A DNA stretch of 64,000 bases, from NCBI GenBank assembly GCA_965226045.1, contig CBDDBU010000027.1, forward strand, positions 62,001-126,000. Reading direction: 5' to 3'. Below, one piece after another: positions 8,483 through 16,133 of the stretch (the first letter of the stretch is position 1; each line of letters opens with the position of its first letter). The stretch is from CBDDBU01 sp965226045 (GTDB lineage Bacteria; Pseudomonadota; Alphaproteobacteria; VGEJ01). A program made the position numbers and the translations under genes. The notes beneath the pieces are model-generated. The model was not told where the DNA came from and did no database searches. It saw only the letters and a list, made by a program, of their open reading frames with translations.

Positions 8483-9466
8483 ATGGCGCTGATCGCGCGC
8501 GTATTCGTCGTGGCGGGCTTGGTCCTGTCTCTGATCTTGGGGCCGGCCGTGGCCGACCCGGACGCCTGGAAATATGCCTGGCCCGACACTGACTTCAGCA
8601 AGTCATCAGTCACGTTCAAGTCGATCATGTCGGGCGGGCCGCCCAAGGACGGTATCCCGGCGATCGACAGTCCGACGTTCGAGCCGGTTGCTAGCATCGA
8701 GCACCTCGCCGATACCGAGCCTGTCATCGGCGTCAGCATTAACGGCGACCAGCGCGCCGACCCAGTGCAAGTCTTGATGTGGCACGAGATCGTCAACGAT
8801 GTCGTCGGTGGCGTGCCGGTGTCGGTGACGTTCTGCCCCGTGTGCAACACCGCTGTCGTGTTCGATCGCCGCGTCGACGAGCGGGTGCTCGATTTCGGGA
8901 CCACCGGCAAGCTGCGCTATTCGGACTTGGTGATGTATGACCGGCAGACCGAGAGCTGGTGGCAGCAGTTCCTTGGCGAAGCCATCATCGGCGAACTTAC
9001 CGGCGCTGTGCTCAAAGTGGTGCCGGCACGGATCGAATCCTTCGCGCGGTTCCGCGCCCGCGCGCCGGAGGGTCGGGTACTGGTGCCCAACAGCCTCGCC
9101 CTGCGGCGCTACGGCGCCAATCCCCATGCGGGCTACGATACGAGTGCCCGGCCCCGCTTCTATTTCGGCGAGCCGCCAGCCGGGATCGCGCCGCTCGCTC
9201 GTGTGGTGACAATCGGGGCCCAGGCCTGGAGCCTCGACCTGGTCCGCGAGCGCGGCGCCATGCGGGTTCTTGACGACGTCATCATCACCTGGGAGGCGGG
9301 GCAGAACTCGGCCCTCGGGGCCGGCGTCATCGCCGAGGCACGCGATGTCGGCAACGTGGCGGTGCAGCGGGAGACGGCGGATGGGCTGATCGACGTGCCC
9401 TACCGAGTCGACTTCGCCTTCGCCTTCCACGCTTTCCACCCCGAGGCGCCCATCCACATTGAGTAG
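8483..9466 (+). CDS. Secreted DUF3179 domain-containing protein
   Basis: A 327-residue protein with an N-terminal signal peptide (hydrophobic stretch from about residue 5 to 22, likely cleaved after AVA). The body carries the DUF3179 hallmarks: WHEIVNDVVGGVPVSVTFCPVC with a CPVC cysteine pair, TGKLRYSDLVMYDRQTESWW, and the SFARFR-to-RRYGANPHAGYD region. The biochemical function of the family is unknown. The cysteine pair and export suggest a periplasmic or extracellular role. The gene stands alone between the minus-strand lhgO and the downstream VWA gene. Confidence 0.85.
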   Translation: MALIARVFVVAGLVLSLILGPAVADPDAWKYAWPDTDFSKSSVTFKSIMSGGPPKDGIPAIDSPTFEPVASIEHLADTEPVIGVSINGDQRADPVQVLMWHEIVNDVVGGVPVSVTFCPVCNTAVVFDRRVDERVLDFGTTGKLRYSDLVMYDRQTESWWQQFLGEAIIGELTGAVLKVVPARIESFARFRARAPEGRVLVPNSLALRRYGANPHAGYDTSARPRFYFGEPPAGIAPLARVVTIGAQAWSLDLVRERGAMRVLDDVIITWEAGQNSALGAGVIAEARDVGNVAVQRETADGLIDVPYRVDFAFAFHAFHPEAPIHIE

Positions 9467-9601
9467 AGCCATCTCGAGTACGGCCGTGGGTGAGTTGGAA
9501 CCCAAGAACTTTCATGCGGCCCACCACTTTCATGCGGTGTAGTGACCGACCACATATGCCCATGTAGGATTGCCTCTTAGCGTATTGGTTGGATCGCCGG
9601 A

Positions 9602-10312
9602 ATGGGCAAGAGGTCAGGTAGCCTTACGGAGTCGCAGGACACTGACGCGGCGGTCAGCGCGTTTCTCGACAAGGTGGCGGCGACGCCGGCCGTCAAGCCG
9701 GCGGGTCGGCGAGGTCGCCTGATCTTCGCCCTCGACGCGACCGCCAGCCGCGGGCCGACCTGGGATCGCGCCTGCCAGATTCAGGGCGAGATGTTTACCG
9801 AGACGGCGGCGCTCGGTGGACTCGAGATTCAGATGGTCTTCTACAGGGGTTTCGGCGAGTTTCGGGCGACGCCGTGGCTCACCGATTCGGCGGCTTTGGT
9901 GCGCCACATGACGGCCGTCTACTGCCTCGGCGGTCGCACCCAGATCGAGAACGTGTTGCGCCACACGGCGCGCGAAACCACGAAGAAGAAGGTCGATGCG
10001 GTGGTGTTCGTTGGCGACTGCATCGAGGAGGATGTCGACCGGGTGTGCCAGCGCGCGGGCGAACTCGGCGTCCTCGGCGTGCCGGCGTTTTTGTTTCAGG
10101 AGGGCGCGGAGCCGAACGCAATGCGCGCGTTCCGACAAATCGCCAGGTTGACCAATGGCGCTTATACTCACTTCGACGCCTCGAGCGCGAGACAGCTTCG
10201 CGATCTCCTGCGCGCGGTAGCGGTTTACGCTGCTGGCGGGCGGCGGGCGCTGGCCGACCTCGGCAAGCGCGCCGGCGGCGATGTTCTGCAGATAGCGCAC
10301 CAGATTCGATAG
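9602..10312 (+). CDS. VWA domain-containing protein
   Basis: A 236-residue, apparently cytoplasmic protein with a von Willebrand factor A fold. LIFALDATASRGPTWDRA supplies a DxTxS-type metal-ion-dependent adhesion site near residue 43, and later VDAVVFVGDCIEEDVDRV and LTNGAYTHFD are typical of the second half. No signal peptide is seen. The next gene, a membrane J-domain protein, starts 9 bases after the stop, so the two are probably one operon. Their function together is not established; the pair suggests a protein-assembly or quality-control role, which is inference. Confidence 0.8.
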   Translation: MGKRSGSLTESQDTDAAVSAFLDKVAATPAVKPAGRRGRLIFALDATASRGPTWDRACQIQGEMFTETAALGGLEIQMVFYRGFGEFRATPWLTDSAALVRHMTAVYCLGGRTQIENVLRHTARETTKKKVDAVVFVGDCIEEDVDRVCQRAGELGVLGVPAFLFQEGAEPNAMRAFRQIARLTNGAYTHFDASSARQLRDLLRAVAVYAAGGRRALADLGKRAGGDVLQIAHQIR

Positions 10313-10321
10313 GCCGATCCG

Positions 10322-11062
10322 ATGTCATGGCTCATTCTCGGTGTTTGCCTGCTCGCCGGGGCGTTTCTCGGCGCACGTTGGTTCATGAGCGCCGATCCGA
10401 AAGCGCTGGCCAAAATCATGCGCTGGGGCGGGATCGCTGTTTTCGCGCTGCTGATCGTCTATCTCACGGTCACCGGCCGCTTTCTGCTGGTGCCTCCGCT
10501 GGTCGTCCTCGGCCTGATGATATGGCGGCGGGTTAGGGGGACCGGCGCCGGCAGCTGGTTTCCTGGGTTGCGGCGTCCGCCCTCGCCGGGGCAGGCCTCC
10601 GATGTCGAGACTCCTTATCTCCGCATGTCGCTCGACCATGACAGCGGCGCGATATCAGGTGAGGTCAGGCGCGGGCGGTTCGAGGGTCGCGAGCTGGCTG
10701 ATCTCTCGTTCGACGAGTTGCTGGAGCTACTCGCCGAATGTCGCCAACACGATGCCCAGTCGGCGCAGCTGATCGAATCCTACCTCGATCGTGTGAAGGG
10801 TCCTGAGTGGCGCGAGCGGTCCGGTGCCGGTGACGGCGATGATGGCGGCGGCGGCCAACAGCGGCGCGGCGCGCGTGCGGCCGGCCCCACCATGACCCGC
10901 GAGGAGGCGTACCAGGTTCTCGGCCTTGATGACGGCGCCTCGGCCGCTGATGTCAAGGAAGCGCACCGCCGACTGATGCTCAAGATTCACCCCGACCAAG
11001 GGGGATCGAACTACCTGGCCGCTAAGATCAATCAGGCCAAGGAGTTTCTGCTCGGGTCCTGA
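10322..11062 (+). CDS. Membrane-anchored DnaJ (J-domain) protein
   Basis: A 246-residue protein with two hydrophobic segments near the N-terminus (about residues 3-20 and 37-70). A linker rich in Gly and Asp follows, and then a C-terminal J domain: MTREEAYQVLGLDDGASAADVKEAHRRLMLKIHPDQGGS, split here as TREEAYQVLGLDDGAS and LKIHPDQGG. The HPD tripeptide needed to stimulate DnaK is present. The layout is like TIM14/Pam18-type or DjlA-like tethered J proteins, with the J domain on the cytoplasmic side presumed. It is probably co-transcribed with the VWA gene 9 bases upstream. Confidence 0.85.
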   Translation: MSWLILGVCLLAGAFLGARWFMSADPKALAKIMRWGGIAVFALLIVYLTVTGRFLLVPPLVVLGLMIWRRVRGTGAGSWFPGLRRPPSPGQASDVETPYLRMSLDHDSGAISGEVRRGRFEGRELADLSFDELLELLAECRQHDAQSAQLIESYLDRVKGPEWRERSGAGDGDDGGGGQQRRGARAAGPTMTREEAYQVLGLDDGASAADVKEAHRRLMLKIHPDQGGSNYLAAKINQAKEFLLGS

Positions 11063-11160
11063 GCTCCAACTTGTCTCACCGGCGGGCGCGTGCCAATAAT
11101 CCGGCCGCCCGCTCGACGTTTGAACAAACCGACCTCGCGGCGGCCCGGTAGGACGTGACG

Positions 11161-12039
11161 ATGCCCAAGCCACCCCGAAAAGCCGTGTTCCCGGTCGGCG
11201 GACTTGGCACCCGATTTTTGCCGGCCACCAAATCGGTGCCCAAGGAAATGCTGCCGGTGGTCGACAAGCCGCTGATCCAGTACGCGGTCGAGGAGGCGCG
11301 GTCTGCCGGTATCGAGCACTTCATCTTCGTTACCGGCCGCGGCAAAAGCGCGATCGAGGATCACTTCGACATCGCTTTCGAGCTCCAGGAGATGCTGGGC
11401 GCCCGCGGCAAGACGGCCGAGATCGACACCGTGAACGGCTGGCTCCCGCGCGCCGGGGAGGTGAGCTACACGCGCCAGCCCGAGGCGTTGGGTCTCGGTC
11501 ACGCTGTCTGGTGCGCTCGGCATCTGGTTGGTGATGAACCGTTCGTGGTCGTATTACCCGACGATCTCATTCGCGCCGAGCGCCCGTGTCTGGGGCAAAT
11601 GCTTGAGGCGCATGCCGAGGTCGGCGGCAACATGGTCGCGGTGATGGATGTAGCGCCCGAGCACACGGCGCGTTACGGCCTGATCGACCCCGGGCGTCAA
11701 CAGGGTCGGCTGATCGAAGTGCGCGGGCTGGTCGAGAAGCCGGACCCGGCCGTGGCGCCCTCGAACTATGCCGTCATCGGCCGCTACGTCCTGATGCCCG
11801 AGGTGTTCGAACACCTCGACCGCCATGAGCGCGGCGCCGGCGGCGAGATCCAGATTACCGACGCCCTCGCGCGAACGATCGGCGGCGCCCCGTTTTATGG
11901 CTATTTGTTTGAAGGTGAGCGCTTCGACTGTGGCGACCGGGTCGGGTACCTCGAGGCCAACATTCGCTTCGCGCTGGACCGCCCGGACATGCGCGCCGAG
12001 CTTGCGCCGTTCATCGCCGCGATTGCCGAAACCTTGTGA
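11161..12039 (+). CDS. galU: UTP--glucose-1-phosphate uridylyltransferase
   Basis: A 292-residue GalU. The nucleotidyltransferase signature GGLGTRFLPATKSVPKEMLP is at the N-terminus, followed by DKPLIQYAVEEA and the sugar-binding VLPDDLI and VEKP motifs. An in-frame GTG at 11155 is also possible, but the AGGA at 11150-11153 is correctly spaced (7 bases) only for the ATG at 11161. It makes UDP-glucose for polysaccharide and envelope synthesis. The UDP-glucose dehydrogenase gene follows 116 bases later, so the pair leads to UDP-glucuronate. Confidence 0.95.
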   Translation: MPKPPRKAVFPVGGLGTRFLPATKSVPKEMLPVVDKPLIQYAVEEARSAGIEHFIFVTGRGKSAIEDHFDIAFELQEMLGARGKTAEIDTVNGWLPRAGEVSYTRQPEALGLGHAVWCARHLVGDEPFVVVLPDDLIRAERPCLGQMLEAHAEVGGNMVAVMDVAPEHTARYGLIDPGRQQGRLIEVRGLVEKPDPAVAPSNYAVIGRYVLMPEVFEHLDRHERGAGGEIQITDALARTIGGAPFYGYLFEGERFDCGDRVGYLEANIRFALDRPDMRAELAPFIAAIAETL

Positions 12040-12155
12040 CAGGCTGACTTCCCCGCACCGATGCTGGAATCTAGTTTGGCGGCGCGCTGCTGCTGGGGTG
12101 CCGCCTCAGAGTTCGTGGCCCGTGCGCGTTGGGGCCGCCATGGAGGCCACTGAAC

Positions 12156-13475
12156 ATGCGAATTGCGATGATCGGGACCGGCTACGTCGGACTCGTATCC
12201 GGTGCCTGTTTTTCCGAGTTCGGCCACGAGGTCGCGTGCATCGACAAGGATGTCGACAAGATCGAGCGCCTCAAGCAGGGCCACATGACGATCTTCGAGC
12301 CTGGGCTCGATGCGCTCGTCAAGTCGAACTTTCGGGCGGGTCGGCTCTCCTTCGCCACGGATTTAGGAGACGCCGTGGCGGCTGCCGACGCCGTCTTTAT
12401 CGCGGTGGGCACCCCCAGCCGGCGCGGCGATGGCGAGGCCGATGTGTCCTACGTGCTGGCTGCCGCCGAGGAGATCGGCGCGGCGCTGGCCGGTTACACG
12501 GTGGTGGTCTCTAAATCGACGGTACCGGTCGGCACCGGCCGCCAGGTCGAGGAGATCATCCGCGCGCGCCGTCCAGACGCCGACTTCGATATTGCGTCCA
12601 ACCCTGAGTTCTTGCGCGAGGGCTCGGCGATCGGCGATTTCATGCGGCCCGACCGCGTCGTCGTGGGCGCCGATTCCGAGCGGGCGCGGGCGCTCATGCG
12701 CGACCTGTACCGTCCCCTGTTCTTGATCGAGACGCCGGTGATATTCACCGGTGTCGAAACAGCGGAGCTCACCAAATACGCGGCCAATACATTTCTCGCG
12801 ACCAAGATCACGTTCATCAATGAGATGGCGGATTTGTGCGAGAAGGTGGGCGCCGATGTCCATGACGTCGCGCGTGGCATGGGGCTCGACCAGCGCATCG
12901 GCCGCAAGTTTCTCCATCCCGGCCCCGGCTTTGGCGGCAGCTGCTTTCCCAAGGACTCCTTGGCGCTGACGCGGATCGCGGCGCGCTGGGAGGCGCCCTC
13001 GCGCATCGCCGAGGCCGTCGTGAGCGTCAACAATGACCGCAAGAAGAAAATGGCCGCCAAAGTCGTCGCGGCCTGTGGTGGCGATGTCGCGGGCAAGACC
13101 ATCGCGGTGCTTGGGCTCACTTTCAAGCCCAACACCGATGACATGCGCGACGCGCCTAGCCTCGACATTGTGCCGGCCTTGGTCGCCGCGGGCGCGCGGG
13201 TTCGCGCCTATGACCCCGAGGGCATGACCGAGGCGAAGACGCTGCTGGAGAATGTCGAGTGGTGCCAGGGTGCCTATGAGGCTATCGAAGGCGCGGACGC
13301 GCTGACCCTACTGACCGAGTGGAACGAGTTCCGGGCGCTCGATCTCGATCGCGTGCGTGGTCTGATGCAGGCGCCGCTGATTGTCGATCTGCGCAACGTC
13401 TATGACCCGGCCACCATGGCAGCCGCAGGCTTCCACTACTTTAGCATCGGGCGCGCGGCGGTCGCCCCGGCCTAA
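12156..13475 (+). CDS. ugd: UDP-glucose 6-dehydrogenase
   Basis: A 439-residue enzyme of the UDP-glucose/GDP-mannose dehydrogenase family. The N-terminal NAD-binding fold is MRIAMIGTGYVGLVSGACF. The catalytic cysteine is in GPGFGGSCFPKD, near residue 263, and the C-terminal UDP-binding domain holds LTFKPNTDDMRDAPS. The start at 12156 has GGAGG upstream (12142-12146) and begins directly at the dinucleotide fold. It oxidises UDP-glucose to UDP-glucuronate, using the product of the adjacent galU. Confidence 0.95.
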   Translation: MRIAMIGTGYVGLVSGACFSEFGHEVACIDKDVDKIERLKQGHMTIFEPGLDALVKSNFRAGRLSFATDLGDAVAAADAVFIAVGTPSRRGDGEADVSYVLAAAEEIGAALAGYTVVVSKSTVPVGTGRQVEEIIRARRPDADFDIASNPEFLREGSAIGDFMRPDRVVVGADSERARALMRDLYRPLFLIETPVIFTGVETAELTKYAANTFLATKITFINEMADLCEKVGADVHDVARGMGLDQRIGRKFLHPGPGFGGSCFPKDSLALTRIAARWEAPSRIAEAVVSVNNDRKKKMAAKVVAACGGDVAGKTIAVLGLTFKPNTDDMRDAPSLDIVPALVAAGARVRAYDPEGMTEAKTLLENVEWCQGAYEAIEGADALTLLTEWNEFRALDLDRVRGLMQAPLIVDLRNVYDPATMAAAGFHYFSIGRAAVAPA

Positions 13476-13490
13476 GACCAGGCCGGCCCG

Positions 13491-14720
13491 CTAGCGGTCG
13501 CCTTGCCCCAAGGGGGCCGGCGGCGGCACCGCCAGGCAGTCCATCGCGTGCGCCCGTAGCGCGCGACAAGCCTGGCGCGCCTCGTCTTCGCTGAGGCCGA
13601 TGAGACGAGCGCGGAACAGCGCACGCGGCGCCGCGACGATGGCGATGCGAGCACCGGCGAGCAGGTCGGGGGCGGTTCGAGAGACCGTGCGCAGGTGGGT
13701 CTGAGCGCGCTCAATCGTGCTGAAAGCGCCCACCTGAACGCCCCAATCCTCATCGACCCTCGGCCCCTCGCTCCCGGGCGCCATGGCCTCGATGCTGGCT
13801 GTCTCATCGACCGCGGAGTCGATCTCTCGCGGGGTGCCGCCGCCCGCCTCAATGCCCGCGACCTGGTCCGGGGTGGGCCTGACACCGGGTCGTGGGGCGG
13901 CCAGGCGGGTGAACGCGCTGTCGAGGAGTACCCTCGCATGGGCATCGCGCGAGCGCGCCGACTTGCCGCCCAGAACCACCGCGATCACGCGCCTGCCGTT
14001 CCGTTCGACCGACGCCACGACGTTGAATCCGGAGGCATTGATGTAGCCGGTCTTGATGCCGTCCGTGCCTTCGTAGGTGCCGAGCAGGCGGTTGTGGCTG
14101 CGGTAGGTCTGGCCCTTGTACTCATAGGATCTCGTCGAGAAATAGCGGTAGCGGCCCGGGAAATCGCGGATCAGCGCTTGGGCGAGGATCGACATATCCC
14201 GTGCGGTGCTGTGTTGCTGGCGATTGGGCAGGCCCGAGGCGTTGCGAAACGTCGTGTTCCGCATCCCCAATCGACGGGCCATGGCGGTCATTCGTTGGGC
14301 GAAAGCCGGCTCGCTGCCGCCCAGTGCTTCGGCGAGCGCGATGGCGGCGTCGTTCGCGGATTTCGTGATCAGCGTCATGATCACGTCCTTGACCTTGATT
14401 CGTTCGCCTCGCCTGAGGCCCAGCTTTGATGACGGTGCGCTCGCCGCTCGTTTGGAAACCACGATCTTGGTCGCGAGGTCAACCTCGCCCCGCTTGATCG
14501 CGTCGAAGGCGAGGTAGAGGGTCATCATCTTGGTCAGCGAGGCGGGATAGCGGGGCGCGTCGGCGCTCCTCGCGAACAACACCTCGCCCGATCCCACGTC
14601 GATAACGATGGCGGCATACTTGGCGGCGACGGCCGCCGAACCACTGTGGCTCAGCAGCGCCAAGGCCATAACCGAGCCTAGAATCCGGCCCAAAACCCGG
14701 TGGCGACGCGGGACAATCAT
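13491..14720 (-). CDS. D-alanyl-D-alanine carboxypeptidase (peptidase S11) with C-terminal SPOR domain
   Basis: A 409-residue periplasmic penicillin-binding protein. A signal peptide (about residues 10-33) precedes the S11 catalytic domain. That domain has SLTK (catalytic Ser61, Lys64), SAN (about 121-123) and GIKTGYINASG (KTG motif). A linker leads to a C-terminal SPOR-like domain with VQVGAFSTIERAQTHLRTV, expected to bind denuded septal glycan. It trims the terminal D-Ala of muropeptides. The ATG at 14720 was chosen over a TTG at 14741 because it gives a compact signal peptide. It is convergent with ugd. Confidence 0.9.
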   Translation of the reverse strand: MIVPRRHRVLGRILGSVMALALLSHSGSAAVAAKYAAIVIDVGSGEVLFARSADAPRYPASLTKMMTLYLAFDAIKRGEVDLATKIVVSKRAASAPSSKLGLRRGERIKVKDVIMTLITKSANDAAIALAEALGGSEPAFAQRMTAMARRLGMRNTTFRNASGLPNRQQHSTARDMSILAQALIRDFPGRYRYFSTRSYEYKGQTYRSHNRLLGTYEGTDGIKTGYINASGFNVVASVERNGRRVIAVVLGGKSARSRDAHARVLLDSAFTRLAAPRPGVRPTPDQVAGIEAGGGTPREIDSAVDETASIEAMAPGSEGPRVDEDWGVQVGAFSTIERAQTHLRTVSRTAPDLLAGARIAIVAAPRALFRARLIGLSEDEARQACRALRAHAMDCLAVPPPAPLGQGDR

Positions 14721-14928
14721 TCTAGCGGACACCTCAACCAACTTCGCCAGAACCCGCCCCAGCGCATCTCCCTGTCACGACCCGAGCCGTGAAGCTCACC
14801 ATTGTGGCCGAATTGTGGCCGCCCCCATATTAGGTAAATCAGGATTCTCTGTCCATCGGCCCCCTTACGCGCCCCTCGGGGCGAGGCGACGCTCGTTGAC
14901 ATATGCACGGGCTGCCCCACCTTTGATC

Positions 14929-15648
14929 GTGGTGATTGATATCACGCATCTTCATCAGGCGGCCGCTCCGCTGTGCCTATCGCTGGCTCTTATGCTGGCC
15001 GGCTGCGCCGTGGCCGGCCAGCCGCGTGATCCCTTGACCCGAGCGCTCGCATGGTTCGGCTATCTTGCCGGCGACGATATTCGCGGCGCTTGCCGCGCGG
15101 GTCTCGATCGCTATCGGTTCGTGTACAACGCCGTCTACACCGAGCAGGTGAGAGCCTACGACCTGAGTATTGACGCCGACGGGGCCGGCGTGCTCGATAC
15201 CACCGTCTTTGGCGGCATAGAAGTGGCGGAGATACCGCGCCGCGATCCACTGCCGACGTGGTTTGGCAGGCCGAGCCGCGCGGCCATGGCGACGCACGAT
15301 GTCGCGGCGCTTCTCTGGGCGCTCGATGCCAGCGGTTTCGACGATCCACCACCATTTGGTGTGCGCCTTGATTCGGGCGGTTTTTAGTGGGCCGTCGTCG
15401 CCTGCCGGAGCGGGCGCTTCGATTTCAACGCATTCGCCGCGCCGGGCGCCCGTTTCGACCGGGTCGCATTCCTTGAGCCTTTGCTCGCCCACGACCGCAC
15501 GGGCGTGATGGTCAACCGCGTAAGCGCCCGGCCCGTACGCGGAATGGATCGGCCCGGCCGGCCGTCGCACGAAGCTGCGGCTGCGGGTGGACCGAGTTTT
15601 ATGTTCAAAGTCAGTGAGTTGGGAATTGTCTATCACAGCAACCCGTAA
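14929..15648 (+). pseudogene. Putative lipoprotein interrupted by an in-frame TAG
   Basis: The frame encodes a possible type II signal peptide with lipobox LAGC near residue 25. A body of about 150 residues follows without a recognised domain. It stops at TAG 15385-15387 within SGGF-stop-WAVVACRSGRF. The same frame then stays open for 86 more codons with protein-like composition (FDFNAFAAPGARFDRVAFLE; ending FMFKVSELGIVYHSNP) to a TAA at 15648. The start is uncertain: TTG 14923, GTG 14929 or GTG 14932. It looks like a nonsense mutation in a single gene. Other genes here use TAG as a normal stop, so recoding is unlikely. Function unknown. Confidence 0.55.
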
Positions 15649-15788
15649 GTTGCGGGGCGGCCGTGATGGCTTGCAATCGGTGCGCGAATCCGGTGCAATC
15701 CGTGGCAAGTGGGCTTCCAACTCGGGGCCCGCTTCCGATATTAATAGTCGGCTAAGCGGGCCGGCGGCAAGATGACGAACGAGCGGCT

Positions 15789-16118
15789 ATGAGCGATCAC
15801 GACAGCGGAAATGATGGGGAGGGCCCGACCACCGGCGTTATCACCAAGACGGAGCCGAAGACCAAGAAGCCCTCGCTCTACAAGGTCCTTTTGCTCAATG
15901 ATGATTACACCCCAATGGAATTCGTGGTCTATGTCCTGGAACACTTCTTCCACAAGACTCGGGAGGAGGCGACCCGCGTCATGCTTCATGTCCATCAGCG
16001 CGGTATCGGCATTTGCGGCGTGTTCACGTATGAGGTTGCGGAGACCAAGGTGAGCCAGGTGGTCGACTTCGCTCGCCAGAATCAGCATCCTCTGCAGTGC
16101 ACGATGGAGAAAGAATAG
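15789..16118 (+). CDS. clpS: ATP-dependent Clp protease adapter ClpS
   Basis: A 109-residue N-end rule adapter. The core contains YKVLLLNDDYTPMEFVVYVL, the segment that forms the N-degron pocket, followed by HKTREEATRVMLHVHQRG and GVFTYEVAETKV, all typical of ClpS. The acidic, lysine-rich N-terminal tail of about 28 residues is the part that engages the ClpA pore. It delivers substrates with destabilising N-terminal residues to ClpAP. The clpA start lies 15 bases downstream. Confidence 0.95.
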   Translation: MSDHDSGNDGEGPTTGVITKTEPKTKKPSLYKVLLLNDDYTPMEFVVYVLEHFFHKTREEATRVMLHVHQRGIGICGVFTYEVAETKVSQVVDFARQNQHPLQCTMEKE

Positions 16119-16133
16119 CGGGCGGAGGATCGG

